Counted from the first letter of the stretch, positions 19,078-29,353 are shown. The stretch is DNA of 64,000 bases from Cyclobacteriaceae bacterium (GCA_012033595.1 JAAUQL010000015.1:1-64000); one strand, 5' to 3'. Translations and numbers: made by a program. Notes: generated from the letters alone by a model not told the origin.

Positions 19078-20804
19078 ATGATCATACAAGCAATCATAAA
19101 TATCGCTGAGATTTGCGCTCAACATGGAGTCGCTCAAGCCGTTATTTGTCCCGGATCCCGAAGTGCCGCTCTTGCGCTGGCTTTTGCACGCCACCCCCAA
19201 ATAGATACTTTTGTGGTGCCGGATGAACGTTCTGCAGCTTTTATAGCCCTGGGACTGGCACAATCTTCTGACAAATCGGTGGCCATCGTGTGTACCTCAG
19301 GCACCGCCGCCGCCAATCTGTACCCGGCCATCATCGAAGCTTACTATCAGCAGGTGCCCCTGCTGGTGTTTACTGCCGACCGCCCACCGGAATGGATCGA
19401 CCAACTCGACGGACAAACCATCAGGCAAAAAGATATCTTTCAGAACCATGTACGCAAGTCTTACCAGTTTCCTGTGTCTTTCGAACATCAAGATGCCCGG
19501 TGGCATGCCGAAAGGATGGTTTCTGAAGCCATAGTCTGTGCGACGACGCAGGTGCCCGGCCCTGTACATATCAATGTGCCGATCAGGGAACCCTTCTATC
19601 CGGCACCAAGCGAAACTTTTCAGTACAGCAAAGGCCTCAAGATCATCAAAGCTCAGAAACTTAGTCTGATCCCTGACGATCAACAAGTTGCCGGCATTAA
19701 CAACCACCTTGCCTCCTTTAGTAAGATCATGCTGCTGGTAGGTCAGCAGGAGTTTTCATTAGAACTGATCGATGCTTTAAAAAACATTCAGAAGCACCAA
19801 AAATGGGTGGTTGTTGGAGAAATATTTTCCAACATTCATGCGCTGGAGCATGTTGTAGCCCACCATGACATCATTCTTGGCGAACTCAATACCTGTACGG
19901 ATATTAAACCCGACCTGCTCATTACTTTCGGGAAAAGTGTATTGTCGAAGCAATTGAAATCCTTCCTTCGGCACCATGCCCCCGGACAGCACTGGCATAT
20001 TGGCCAGAACGTGGATGTGGTAGATACCTTCGCAACCCTCACTACCAAGGTATTATTGGATCCGAAACAATTTTTAGGAATGGTCTTGGCAGCGCGGAGG
20101 GGATTATCAAAATCGCAAAACGCATATTTCAACCTTTGGAAGGAACGCGAGCTCCAGGCAAAGTCCTTCCTCAAAAATTTATTCCTCAACACTCAGCTCC
20201 ATGAATTCCAGGCCATGAAGTTGGTGCTGGAGTACCTGCCCGACCATAGCACCCTGCACCTTGCCAACAGCATGCCAGTGCGCTATGCCAATTATCTCGG
20301 GCTGCCGGCACATAAGGGAATTGAAGTATGGGCCAACCGGGGTACCAGCGGCATAGATGGATGCACCAGCACTGCGGTAGGGCATGCACTCAACACACCA
20401 CATATTCATACGCTTGTCACGGGCGATATGGCGTTTTTTTATGACCGCAATGCGCTATGGCACCACCACCTTCCGGCCAACATTAGAATAGTGCTGCTCA
20501 ACAACCACGGCGGGGGCATTTTCAGGCTGATCAATGGCCCCCGACAACTCGAAGAGCTGGAAGTCTTTTTGAAACAAAGCAAAAACTAAGTGCAGCCAAC
20601 ACGGCCAGAGACTTTGGAATGAATTATTTTACCATTAAAACCGTAGAAGCCCTGCCCGAAATGCTCAACAAATTTTTCGATGAAAAATCAGGTGCATCCA
20701 TACTTGAAATAGAAACCGATCCCAGGGCCAATCAGCATTTTTTCGACATCTTTATTTCCAAATCCCGGGAACTTTGGAAAAAAAGATTGTCAGAAGATGC
20801 TTAA
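19078..20804 (+). CDS. menD: SEPHCHC synthase (menaquinone biosynthesis), frameshifted
   Basis: Thiamine-diphosphate enzyme that joins 2-oxoglutarate to isochorismate in menaquinone synthesis. It begins with the TPP-family N-domain (ICPGSRSAALALAFARHP, CTSGTAAANLYPAIIEAYY, TADRPPEWID) and ends with the cofactor-binding VTGDMAFFYDRNAL and NNHGGGIFRLI. The frame closes at 20589, but adding one T to the T5 run at 20566-20570 continues ETKQKLSAANTARDFGMNYF to the natural stop at 20804, giving about 575 residues. menE follows immediately; menB, menC, menF and menH are not next to it. Confidence 0.94.
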
Positions 20805-20831
20805 TGTGCGATCCTTAAAAAACCTGAAAAA

Positions 20832-21908
20832 TTGAACGAAATTACCATCAATGGCAAAAGCATTAATGCGGGCGGGGGAAGCAACCACGTGAAGGAACAA
20901 ACGGAATTTGAGCAAAAGACCATCTCATTCATCCGAGCTTACCTTTCGGGTCATAAGCTGTTCACCTTCCAAACATCAGGCAGCACCGGCAAGTCCAAAG
21001 AAATTACATTCAGCAAAACGCAACTGCAAATAAGCGCCCGACGTACCAATGCGATTTTTGGCCTTACCCCGGGTAAAACTGTGCTTCATTGCTTAAGTCC
21101 GGACTACGTAGCGGGCAAAATGATGTTGGTACGGGCTTTGGAAGGCCGCCTGCGACTCTTGTCCCAAACCCCGGGTGCCAACCCACTCAGTCAGTTGCCT
21201 GACGGAAAAATCATAGACTTTGTCGCCCTAGCCCCGGGACAGCTCGATGGTATATTGCGTGAAAGCCCACAGAAATTAAAGCAAACAAAAACTATTTTGC
21301 TGGGCGGCGCAGACTTGCCCCCAGGGCTGGAACAGAAATTACAAAAACTGGAAACTCAGATTTTTCAAAGCTATGCCATGACGGAAACCCTGACACATGT
21401 GGCATTGAGGCAAATAAATGGCACTGACAAAACAAGGGAATACCATGCCATACCGGGGGTATCCTTTGAAGTAGATGATCGCGGATGCCTGGTGGTTGAT
21501 GATGAAATGTTGGGGATCAAACAGCTTGTCACCAATGATCTGGTAGAGCTGGTGGATGAAAAAACATTTCGATGGAAAGGTCGATACGACAATGTGGTCA
21601 ATTCAGGCGGTATCAAAATCATGCTTGAAGAAACAGAGCGCAACATCAGTGAAATACTCCGGGGCTTGGGCATCGTTGTTCCCTTTTGCCTTGTATCTTT
21701 GCCCGACGAACAACTGGGAGAAAAGCTCGTTTTGCTATTGACACAGATAGATAACCAACTCCTCAACCGGCAGCAGCTCGAAGTTGCCCTCAAGGAGAAG
21801 TTGCCAAAATACCATGCACCAAAAATAATTCAGTTTGTACCCAAACTGTACCTGACCAACACCGGTAAGATAGACCGGAGGAAAAACAAAGAAGTTTACT
21901 TAGCATAA
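20832..21908 (+). CDS. menE: o-succinylbenzoate-CoA ligase-like AMP-forming enzyme
   Basis: ANL-family acyl-CoA synthetase of the short Bacteroidota MenE type (about 360 residues). The phosphate-binding loop reads TSGSTGKSKE, followed by the YAMTET motif, the ligase hinge region RWKGRYDNVVNSGGIKI and a C-terminal lysine in NTGKIDRRKNK. It activates o-succinylbenzoate to its CoA ester. The open frame begins at a TTG (20832). More likely it starts at the ATG at 20797, overlapping the menD tail: adding one A to the A5 run near 20826-20830 would read MLNVRSLKNLKKLNEITING, another probable homopolymer error. Confidence 0.88.
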   Translation: MNEITINGKSINAGGGSNHVKEQTEFEQKTISFIRAYLSGHKLFTFQTSGSTGKSKEITFSKTQLQISARRTNAIFGLTPGKTVLHCLSPDYVAGKMMLVRALEGRLRLLSQTPGANPLSQLPDGKIIDFVALAPGQLDGILRESPQKLKQTKTILLGGADLPPGLEQKLQKLETQIFQSYAMTETLTHVALRQINGTDKTREYHAIPGVSFEVDDRGCLVVDDEMLGIKQLVTNDLVELVDEKTFRWKGRYDNVVNSGGIKIMLEETERNISEILRGLGIVVPFCLVSLPDEQLGEKLVLLLTQIDNQLLNRQQLEVALKEKLPKYHAPKIIQFVPKLYLTNTGKIDRRKNKEVYLA

Positions 21909-21914
21909 GAAATA

Positions 21915-22706
21915 ATGACAGCCATTGATTCATTCGAAAAAATCACCCTTAACTACCATAGCGGATCTATACCGCCTCCATTTGCACATCAGTATTCCAT
22001 TGAAATAGCCAGGAACGAGCAGGGAGGCTTGCACGCCGTGCTCCAATTGGAATATACCGATAGAGACGAACTTGCGGAGGAGGAAATCTTTGAGGAGGGG
22101 TTTAGCAACGAAGACGACTATAGCTGGGAGGGTGAGCTGCCTGCCATTTGGGGTAAAGAAATCGTGCAAAAGCTCAAAATGAGCACATGGAAGAAGAAAC
22201 CTGGCAATAAAAACGATGATTCGTTTTTTGAGATAAAAATTGCACATGGCTTCAAAACAGAGTTGCTCTATCCTGACAAACCTAAGGTTTGGGAAATATT
22301 AGCCCAAGAGATCATTCAGGCAGTTTTTGAGTTGGGAAAAAAGGAAGCGCCCCTGCAAATCGCTTTTTTGAATGGAGACACTACCGGCAAAGCTGTTACA
22401 ACGGCTTTTACCTTTTACTTTGCCAACCAAAGCATAGAAATAAAACAACTTGAAACTGAAAAGAAAAAATCCATGGATTGGGCCGGTGGACAGCGGCTCC
22501 TTAAATATATTTTCAATGTGGACTACGATCCGGAAAAGGGGGAGGAAAAGCAACCTGTCAAAGCCGGTCATTATATAGCTCCCGGCGATGGGCTGTGGTA
22601 CGAGCTTGCCCCTCACGAAAATGCCGGCAAAGTTGCCAGAGAGCAAATGGAAAAGCTTGTGGCTTCATTGAAGGATCTAAGTAAATTTGATAAGCTTGAA
22701 TCATAG
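21915..22706 (+). CDS. Conserved hypothetical protein downstream of menE
   Basis: A 263-residue soluble protein with no signal or membrane segment, beginning 6 bases after menE and so in the same transcript. It is acidic around residues 50-75 (DELAEEEIFEEGF), has mixed alpha/beta character and a C-terminal helix rich in Lys and Ala. I recognise no domain or motif. The close linkage to menD-menE could reflect a role near quinone metabolism but nothing in the sequence shows it. Confidence 0.6.
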   Translation: MTAIDSFEKITLNYHSGSIPPPFAHQYSIEIARNEQGGLHAVLQLEYTDRDELAEEEIFEEGFSNEDDYSWEGELPAIWGKEIVQKLKMSTWKKKPGNKNDDSFFEIKIAHGFKTELLYPDKPKVWEILAQEIIQAVFELGKKEAPLQIAFLNGDTTGKAVTTAFTFYFANQSIEIKQLETEKKKSMDWAGGQRLLKYIFNVDYDPEKGEEKQPVKAGHYIAPGDGLWYELAPHENAGKVAREQMEKLVASLKDLSKFDKLES

Positions 22707-22749
22707 CCCGATTTTCAATCAATCGACAGCATCTGTAAGGATAAATCCT

Positions 22750-22757
22750 TAATTTTG
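22750..22757 (+). promoter_or_regulatory. -7 element for the cyclophilin gene
   Basis: TAATTTTG matches TAnnTTTG, 27 bases before the ATG at 22784. Confidence 0.45.
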
Positions 22758-22783
22758 TCAGCTTATCCATAAAAAATACATTG

Positions 22784-23221
22784 ATGAAAAAAGCAATTAT
22801 CAAAACAAATAGGGGCGACATGAAGGTAGACTTCTATGATGATGATGCCCCTAAAGCAGTGGCAAACTTTATTAAGCTGGCCAAAAGCGGCTTTTATGAT
22901 AACCTCACCTGGCACCGGGTTATTCCAAATTTTGTGATCCAGGGCGGATGCCCTGTTGGGAATGGCTCAGGCGGGCCGGGCTACACCATAGATTGCGAAC
23001 TTGATGGTGAAAAGCAGTATCACGACCGCGGTGTGCTTTCGATGGCTCATGCCGGTCGCAACACCGGTGGCTCACAGTTTTTTATCTGCCACAGCAGAGA
23101 GAATACCAAGCATCTCGACAGGCATCATACGGCGTTTGGTATAGTGACCGAAGGCCTTGATGTGCTCGATGCCATCAAACAAGGCGATGCCATCAAGACC
23201 ATAGAGGTACTTGAATCTTAA
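22784..23221 (+). CDS. Peptidyl-prolyl cis-trans isomerase, cyclophilin type
   Basis: A 145-residue cytoplasmic cyclophilin; no signal peptide. It has the standard active-site blocks WHRVIPNFVIQGGCP, GSGGPGYTIDCEL and LSMAHAGRNTGGSQFFI, including the catalytic Arg and the Gln-Phe-Phe hydrophobic pocket. The start is the ATG at 22784 rather than the TTG three bases earlier. It is a single gene with its own promoter and a terminator at 23283. Confidence 0.95.
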   Translation: MKKAIIKTNRGDMKVDFYDDDAPKAVANFIKLAKSGFYDNLTWHRVIPNFVIQGGCPVGNGSGGPGYTIDCELDGEKQYHDRGVLSMAHAGRNTGGSQFFICHSRENTKHLDRHHTAFGIVTEGLDVLDAIKQGDAIKTIEVLES

Positions 23222-23282
23222 AAAAAAGCAACCAGTGCAATTGAACTGGGAATCAGCATACAATACTGTAAGTTACAGGCCG

Positions 23283-23313
23283 ACCGGTAGGAGTCATTCC
23301 TTCCGGTTTTTTT
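23283..23313 (+). terminator. Rho-independent terminator after the cyclophilin gene
   Basis: ACCGGTAGGA and TCCTTCCGGT pair with one mismatch around GTCAT and are followed by a T7 tract. Confidence 0.75.
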
Positions 23314-23405
23314 ATGGTTGATCCTGCTATTTATTTACCTGATTAGATCGGCACAGAAACAATCTACTCCTCTTGCGGCATAGGTACAGGAGGTGTTGTC
23401 AGTGC

Positions 23406-24431
23406 CTAAAACAAGCCTATTATTATCTTGATGCACAAGTACATCAGAAATAAAATGGGAGGATAAAGAAAAATGGAATAGGCAAATCGCATGGTGCCTG
23501 TAAAGTGCTCATCCTTGACGGTGCGGCTTACTATCTTGTCTATGCACCAGCCGGGCACAAAACCAATAATACTGCGCATGAGGCGTATTCCACCATCCAA
23601 AAAACGCCATGCCATACCTGGCTGATCAGCCTGGCCGGTAAACTCTTCTCCACCTTCAATTGCGCTGATCAAAGCCTGATCTGCGCCGAGTTGCTCACAT
23701 AAATTAATCTTGTGTACCCTTCGTTGATGGTACTGTTCCAATACCCGATCGTATTGTTCCTGACTTTGTATGTGAAGCACCAATGATTTGAGCGATGCTG
23801 AAATCGCAGCCAGCAGTTGATCACTGGCTTTGCCGGGGTCATGTAGATATGCTTCTCTAAAATCTGCTACAGCTATGGGTTTGCCGATATTGACCAGGGT
23901 GCGCCCTTTGGTGCCAAAGTACGATTCGTATTGAATGCCAATGGGTACTACCTGCACATTGAGCGTGAAATTTGTGGCCTCTTCGCTCATGAAGGCAATC
24001 CGGGCCAGTCCCTTTTCAGCGGTCTGATTTTGTATTGCAGGTTGTGACTCCCTTCCGGGAATATGCCCACAACACCTCCTTTGGTCAGTATGTCTTTGGT
24101 CGCCAAAAGATGGCATCATTTTTTTCACATCACCAAAACCATCTCGAATGCGATAAATCGGCAACATCTTGAGCCCGCGCAAAAATTGGTTTACATATCG
24201 GTTGTTGAACACATCGCTCCGGGTGAGGAAGTGTGGATTGCGCCAGGTAAGCACGCTGAGCAATAACGCATCGAGCAGGGCATTCTGGTGATTGATTGCA
24301 TAAATCAAAGGCCCCTGTCGGGGGATGTTTTCACGCCCCACCACACTCAATTTTCTGAAATAAAAATAACTCGCCACAAACACATACAGCTTGAGCGGGA
24401 AGTAATACAAATTTCCTAATGCTACGATCAT
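23406..24431 (-). CDS. 1-acyl-sn-glycerol-3-phosphate acyltransferase-like protein (PlsC family), internally garbled
   Basis: Membrane acyltransferase of phospholipid synthesis, about 340 residues from ATG at 24431 (MIVALGNLYYFPLKLYVF). The catalytic NHQNALLDAL motif and GLKMLPIYRIRDG are in frame. Between about 24019 and 24105 the frame reads nonsense; with one base removed at GACCAAAG and one A added at CTGAAAAGG it reads DILTKGGVVGIFPEGSHN and YKIRPLK, the expected PlsC blocks, so two compensating indels hide motif III. The C-terminus has two hydrophobic segments (IIGFVPGWCIDKIV and FLYPPILFLMYLCIKII). The start overlaps the upstream transporter stop (ATGA). Confidence 0.87.
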   Translation of the reverse strand: MIVALGNLYYFPLKLYVFVASYFYFRKLSVVGRENIPRQGPLIYAINHQNALLDALLLSVLTWRNPHFLTRSDVFNNRYVNQFLRGLKMLPIYRIRDGFGDVKKMMPSFGDQRHTDQRRCCGHIPGRESQPAIQNQTAEKGLARIAFMSEEATNFTLNVQVVPIGIQYESYFGTKGRTLVNIGKPIAVADFREAYLHDPGKASDQLLAAISASLKSLVLHIQSQEQYDRVLEQYHQRRVHKINLCEQLGADQALISAIEGGEEFTGQADQPGMAWRFLDGGIRLMRSIIGFVPGWCIDKIVSRTVKDEHFTGTMRFAYSIFLYPPILFLMYLCIKIIIGLF

Positions 24432-25346
24432 TTGACGACTACCGGCTCGATGGTTTTGTATGCAAAATACCGGGAAATGGCAAAGCCGGATATTATATGC
24501 CATATTCCCCACCAGGCGGCTATCAGTGCCATACCTCCTTGTCCATTGAAAACGGTAAAAACGATCAAAAGTCCGAGGCCGGAATTTTGAATGCCCGTTT
24601 CGATGGTGACAGACCGTGTATCTTGCTGGTTTATTTTCATAAATCGGCTAAAAAGTAGCCTGTTCCCAAAGCTAGTGCATTGTGCAATAGCACCAAAGTA
24701 AGTATATAATGATAATATCTCAGGAACAAGCGGTAATTGTTTGCAAAAGCTATGGCAATGATGGCGATGAGGATGAAAAAAGAAATGTACCTGACCGGTT
24801 TTTCGACCCTGCTGGCGGTTGCCGGCCACTTCAGTTTGAATAAATAGCCCATTAAAAGCGGCAGAGCGATGGTAAAAAATACCAGGCGGACCATTTCCCA
24901 AAAGCTGATATTCACCAGCTTAAGCATGGGGGCCGTATTGTGCAATAGACTGCCGTAAATTCAAAATTGAAAGGGGTGAGTATCACAGCCAAAAAGGAGG
25001 CCATTACCGTGAGGCTAATGGAAAGCGCCACATTGCCTTTGCTCAGTGAGGTAAAAAAATTGGATAAATTACCCCCCGGACAAGCCGCTACCAAAATCAT
25101 CCCCAATGCCAGCCCGGGCTGAGGCTCGAGCAGCCACACCAGCAGAAAAGTAAAAAAAGGCAACAAAATAAATTGGGAAACGACACCGGTGATGGTTGAT
25201 TTTGGGTTTTTGACCAGTGATATAAAACTGTCTTTGCTCAGATCGAGCGAAACACCAAACATGATGAAGGCAATGGCAAAATTTAGCGCAATGGTGGTGT
25301 CCGGACTCCAATTCAACTTCATCTGATCTATTGCCTCCACATCCAT
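24428..25346 (-). CDS. Bile acid:sodium symporter (BASS) family transporter, two frameshifts
   Basis: Ten-helix-type Na+-coupled organic anion transporter of about 306 residues, spread over three frames. Segment 1 (25346 to about 24957) has FGVSLDL and the BASS block ACPGGNLSNFFTSL; segment 2 (about 24957-24652) carries helices to LLHNALALGTGYF; segment 3 ends with RSVTIETGIQNSGLG, the conserved crossing motif. Adding one T (minus strand) at GAATTTACGG and one at ACTTTTTAGCC joins them in frame. It overlaps the acyltransferase start by the ATGA arrangement. Its substrate cannot be told; bacterial members often carry 2-oxo acids rather than bile acids. Confidence 0.87.
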
Positions 25347-25595
25347 AGTTCACCAAATCAAGCCGCAATATAGTGCATTTATGTTAAAAAAATTATCGGA
25401 GTCAAGCCCCGCAAATTGCTCGCCCGAATGGTGGATCAGACAAACTATCCGGCTAGAACTTCATCAACGAAAAATGATACATCGAAAGAATAGGGCTGTT
25501 CATCGTAATTTTTATATTGTTAATTTGCATCAGCGTAACTTCAAAATTGTGATTTGATTATTTTGTTTTAATTTCGCAAACAGTAAAGCCAACCC

Positions 25596-26282
25596 ATGAT
25601 AAACTTTTTTACTGATTTCCTGCTCATCATCTTAGGCGCATTTGCAGGTGGTGCCTCAGCCGGATTATTGATCATCCACCAAATTAAAAAGAACTTTTAC
25701 AGGCCAAAGCTTTATTTCAAAAACGTACAAATAGTGCCCACCAAAGGCGATGTGGTTGGAGAAAAATTTAAATGGGGAGGCCTGGTGTTTACGGGTGAAC
25801 TATGCAACGATTCCGACCACTGGGCGTATAATGTTCGCATTCATGACATTTATGCCGAATTCCTGCCCAATTCCAATGTTGTATTATTGAAAAAGGTACC
25901 CTTGAGATTGGCCACTGACCTGCCCCGCCTCGACAATTACAAGTATTTTCAAAATAATACCCAACTACAAAACATAAAGCCAGGCGACAAGATCACTACT
26001 TCCATCAGGGTGCTCACCAAACAGGAAATCTCGCTTACAGAATACAAGCTTTTGATCAAAGAATTGAAAATGATTCAGATCCGCACCAGGCTGATATATG
26101 AAAATGCCGCAGGATTCAAGTCAGGCACTTACTTCTGGCTCGATTTCCAGTATGGTCGTTTTGTGAATATTTTTGGCAGAAGCCTTGCCAACAACTACCA
26201 ATGGAAAAACGGCATGGAAGAAGGCAAATCAAAACTAACCATCAAGAGCAAAATAATAGAGATAGAAGCTGAGCCATTTTAA
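25596..26282 (+). CDS. Membrane-anchored hypothetical protein
   Basis: A 228-residue protein with one N-terminal hydrophobic segment (FFTDFLLIILGAFAGGASAGLLII) and a soluble remainder of mostly beta character. Polar/aromatic pairs (WGGLVFTGELCNDSDHWAYN) suggest an immunoglobulin-like or similar beta domain on one side of the membrane. No known family recognised. It stands alone between a divergent transporter and the helicase. Confidence 0.6.
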   Translation: MINFFTDFLLIILGAFAGGASAGLLIIHQIKKNFYRPKLYFKNVQIVPTKGDVVGEKFKWGGLVFTGELCNDSDHWAYNVRIHDIYAEFLPNSNVVLLKKVPLRLATDLPRLDNYKYFQNNTQLQNIKPGDKITTSIRVLTKQEISLTEYKLLIKELKMIQIRTRLIYENAAGFKSGTYFWLDFQYGRFVNIFGRSLANNYQWKNGMEEGKSKLTIKSKIIEIEAEPF

Positions 26283-26301
26283 TGCCTGTAGCATACAGGC
26301 A
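26283..26301. other. Perfect hairpin just after the hypothetical gene
   Basis: TGCCTGT-AGCAT-ACAGGCA forms a 7-bp stem starting two bases after the stop codon. No T tract follows, so it is a weak terminator or a protein-binding palindrome. Confidence 0.5.
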
Positions 26302-26371
26302 GTAGCCATTAGTCTCCATGCCAACTTGCAGAAATCATGGCGTGTATAGGAATAAATCCCGCCACAAAGAC

Positions 26372-26379
26372 TACCTTTG
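26372..26379 (+). promoter_or_regulatory. -7 element for the DEAD-box helicase gene
   Basis: TACCTTTG followed by C is the classical Bacteroidota -7 sequence. It predicts a leader of about 100 nt before the ATG at 26488, long as for cold-shock helicase genes. Confidence 0.5.
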
Positions 26380-26487
26380 CAGATTAATAGCAAATCTTCC
26401 AAAAAAAATCTATTCCAATTACAGGTAAATGTTTGCCTTCCAGTTAGTTGATGTTGATTTTCCTGGAACAAAAACTAAATACTTCTA

Positions 26488-28320
26488 ATGAATACATTTC
26501 ATGAATCTGGCCTGGATGAGCGCATCATCAGGGCCATCACTGAGCTGGGCTACGAAAAACCCACGCCAATCCAAGAAAAGACCATACCCTTTTTACTTGA
26601 TTCAGACCGGGATATTATTGCCCTGGCCCAAACCGGCACTGGCAAAACAGCGGCTTTTGGCCTGCCTATGATTCACAATACCAATGAAAAAGATAAGTCG
26701 GTGCAAGGTATCGTCCTGTGCCCCACCAGGGAGTTGTGCATGCAGATCACCAACGACCTCGATCTTTATTCCAAATATATCGAAGGCCTGTACGTAATAC
26801 CAGTCTATGGAGGTACCAGCATCGATAAGCAGATTACCGCGCTAAAGCGGGGAGGACAAATAGTGGTGGGCACACCTGGCCGTGTGCTCGATCTCATCAA
26901 ACGCAAAAAACTTCTGCTCAACAACATAAAATACCTGGTGCTGGACGAGGCAGACGAAATGCTCAATATGGGTTTTAAAGAAGACCTGGATTCGATCTTG
27001 AGCCAAACTCCCGAAGGCAGGCAGTCGATGCTTTTTTCGGCTACCATGCCCAAAGGAATAGCAGGCATAGCGAAAAAATATATGCAAAATGCCGAGGAAC
27101 TGTCGGTAGGCAAGGTAAATACAGGAGCAGACAACGTGCAGCATCACTACTATGCCGTACAGGCCAGCAACCGCTACCTGGCGCTTAAGCGTATAGCCGA
27201 TTTTTATCCAAATATTTATGGCATCGTCTTTTGTCGTACCCGAAGCGAAACCAAAGACGTAGCCGAAAAACTGATGCAGGACGGATATAGTGCCGATGCG
27301 CTTCATGGAGATTTGTCGCAGGCACAACGGGATCATGTAATGGGTAAGTTTCGCACCAAGAATATCCAAATACTGGTGGCTACTGATGTGGCTGCCCGGG
27401 GTTTGGATGTCAACGACCTTACACACATCATCAATTACAACCTGCCCGACGAGCTGGAGGCCTACATTCACCGAAGCGGGCGTACCGGCAGGGCTGGGAA
27501 GCACGGTATTTCCATCACCATTATTCACGGTAGGGAAACAAATAAAATAAGCCAGCTGGAGAAAAAAGTAGGAAAAACCTTTGAGCGGAAAGACGTGCCC
27601 GGAGGCAAAGAAGTCTGTGAAAAGCAGCTTTTCAACCTGATCGACAAGGTAGAATGGGTGGAAATTGATGAATCGACCATAGAACCTTATCTCGACATAA
27701 TCGATAAGAAACTTGGCTGGCTATCGCGGGAAGAATTGATCAAACGCTTTGTGTCTATGGAGTTTAACCGTTTTTTGGCTTATTACAAAGACGCGCCCGA
27801 CTTGAACATAAAAACCAGCAGTCGCGAAGACCGACGCGAGCGACCGGAAAGGACAGAGCGAAGCGAAAGACGTAGTAGAGAACGCGATAGGGGCGAAAGA
27901 GGCGAAAGACGTGAACGAAGAGAAAGAATCGCAAGACCTGAGCGCAGCGAAAGAAAAGAAAGAAGTGAAACACATGTAGAAACCTATGAACGTGGCGGTG
28001 ACCCCAATTTCACCCGTTTTCATATCAATCTTGGCACCAAAAACGATCTCAGTACCATTGACCTCATCTCGCTGATCAACAAGCATACAGGAAACAAAGG
28101 TATCGAAATAGGAAAGATAGAAGTTCTAAAGGCTTTTTCGTTTTTCGAAATCGATAAAAACCATGAAAAGGAATTGTTGCAAGCTTTTAAAAATGTAAGC
28201 AGGGATGGGCTAAAGGTAAACCTGGAGATATCCAAAAACCGTGAAAAGCCCGAAACGCCCAAGCGCTTCAAGAAGAAGAAGGAATCTTTTGGCAAAGGCA
28301 AGGCAGATCGCCGACGGTAG
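26488..28320 (+). CDS. DEAD-box ATP-dependent RNA helicase with DbpA-type RNA-binding domain
   Basis: A 610-residue helicase that unwinds structured RNA, probably in ribosome assembly or cold adaptation. Core motifs in order: Q motif (YEKPTPIQEK), AQTGTGKTAAF, PTRELCMQ, GGTS, VGTPGRVLD, DEAD, SAT, then HGDLSQAQRD, ATDVAARGLD and HRSGRTGRAG. After the core comes an Arg/Glu-rich linker (about residues 443-500, built from RRERPERTERSERR-like units) and a C-terminal domain (FHINLGTKNDLSTIDLISLI) of the DbpA/CsdA RNA-binding type, ending in a Lys-rich tail. DeaD/CsdA-like architecture; a specific symbol is not justified. Confidence 0.95.
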   Translation: MNTFHESGLDERIIRAITELGYEKPTPIQEKTIPFLLDSDRDIIALAQTGTGKTAAFGLPMIHNTNEKDKSVQGIVLCPTRELCMQITNDLDLYSKYIEGLYVIPVYGGTSIDKQITALKRGGQIVVGTPGRVLDLIKRKKLLLNNIKYLVLDEADEMLNMGFKEDLDSILSQTPEGRQSMLFSATMPKGIAGIAKKYMQNAEELSVGKVNTGADNVQHHYYAVQASNRYLALKRIADFYPNIYGIVFCRTRSETKDVAEKLMQDGYSADALHGDLSQAQRDHVMGKFRTKNIQILVATDVAARGLDVNDLTHIINYNLPDELEAYIHRSGRTGRAGKHGISITIIHGRETNKISQLEKKVGKTFERKDVPGGKEVCEKQLFNLIDKVEWVEIDESTIEPYLDIIDKKLGWLSREELIKRFVSMEFNRFLAYYKDAPDLNIKTSSREDRRERPERTERSERRSRERDRGERGERRERRERIARPERSERKERSETHVETYERGGDPNFTRFHINLGTKNDLSTIDLISLINKHTGNKGIEIGKIEVLKAFSFFEIDKNHEKELLQAFKNVSRDGLKVNLEISKNREKPETPKRFKKKKESFGKGKADRRR

Positions 28321-28502
28321 TCTGCCTTCACCAGAGCAAAAACGCTTCTCGCCATACGTCGTCATATGAGCAGCCTGCTAGTCCCGGGAAGCTTTCAGGT
28401 GACCATCGAAAACCAGATTTTGTCCTCGACTAAGTTTTTTGACGCGAACCATGTAATGATGGGCATTTGAGCCAAATATGCTTAAAGCTTCTTTGATAAA
28501 CC

Positions 28503-28524
28503 AATTCCGCCGAAAGGCGGAATT
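28503..28524. terminator. GNRA-capped hairpin between convergent genes
   Basis: AATTCCGCC-GAAA-GGCGGAATT is a perfect 9-bp stem with a GAAA tetraloop, between the helicase gene and the convergent small gene. The T tract is weak on both strands, so termination is likely but not certain. Confidence 0.6.
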
Positions 28525-28572
28525 ATTTCAAAACATGGTGCAAGAGGTTTTTTGCTTTTTTTTGACGCTATG

Positions 28573-28971
28573 TCATTTGGGTTTTTTCAACCACTCATTG
28601 GCCGATTCTATGCTATCGAAATATTGCATGACTTCTTTGCCGGTGATTGGGGACAAATTGTTCACATCAGACATCTTGTATTTTTTCTGATCTATTACTA
28701 CAGCAATTTTTTTCAAGCCGTAACTTATGGCCTTTGGGATGATTTCTTTATGCAGCCAATCGGATGACTCCGAATCTACTTCACCTTCATTTCTGGTATC
28801 CGAAAGCCACGCTGTTGCACGATATACCTTCAAAAAATCCACACCCCTGCTAAACATCAGTCTGTAGGTGTCTTCATCGTGGTATTGTTTCCAAATGAGC
28901 TCTATGGCATTGGTTTCATGATTATATTTAAGCAAGGCTTTTTCGTGCTCTAGCAAAGGTTTCATCAACAA
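28573..28971 (-). CDS. Conserved hypothetical protein, STAS-like
   Basis: A 132-residue cytosolic protein. It resembles a family of small Bacteroidota proteins with an STAS-like alternating fold: a first strand pair (AIELIWKQYHDEDTY), a helix, the conserved ATAWLSDTRNEG block, KEIIPKAISYGLKKIAVVID and a final helix SIESANEWLKK. Members are unexplored. It is a single gene, convergent with the helicase. Confidence 0.7.
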   Translation of the reverse strand: MLMKPLLEHEKALLKYNHETNAIELIWKQYHDEDTYRLMFSRGVDFLKVYRATAWLSDTRNEGEVDSESSDWLHKEIIPKAISYGLKKIAVVIDQKKYKMSDVNNLSPITGKEVMQYFDSIESANEWLKKPK

Positions 28972-29353
28972 CTACTTTTTTTTATTAGAAAATTATTTCA
29001 CTATGGAATGCCACTCATATCTGATCTAACGCTCCGATATAAATATGCAATCATCAAAATTGTTTTTGAATTCAAGCAAACAATTGAATTTTATTGACCC
29101 CGGGCGATTTTACAAAATGGTCAACGCTATTCAGGCTTAATTAGTCACTCTTCCCTGCAGTCCGTGCATTTTTCATTATATTCTCAGGCTTGTCAGTAAG
29201 TAACTCTAAAATACCGGTGGATTTTTAAAAATATGTCTTTTTTTTAAAAAATGAGGCAGTTTTGGTGATTGATTTCGAAATTGATTCCTGAACCTTGCCA
29301 AATCGCCCTGCTGGCAATGGATCAGATTTTAAAAATTTTAGCATCAGCTTTAA
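28972..29353. other. Intergenic region, no gene seen
   Basis: About 380 AT-rich bases upstream of the STAS-like gene and downstream of tamA. No ORF with coding character, no strong hairpin, and only poly-A/T tracts (about 29221-29255). Confidence 0.5.

Noticed and set aside
26842-27528. 228-codon minus-strand ORF opposite the helicase
   Set aside because: Lies entirely within the conserved DEAD-box core on the other strand; composition is that of a complement.
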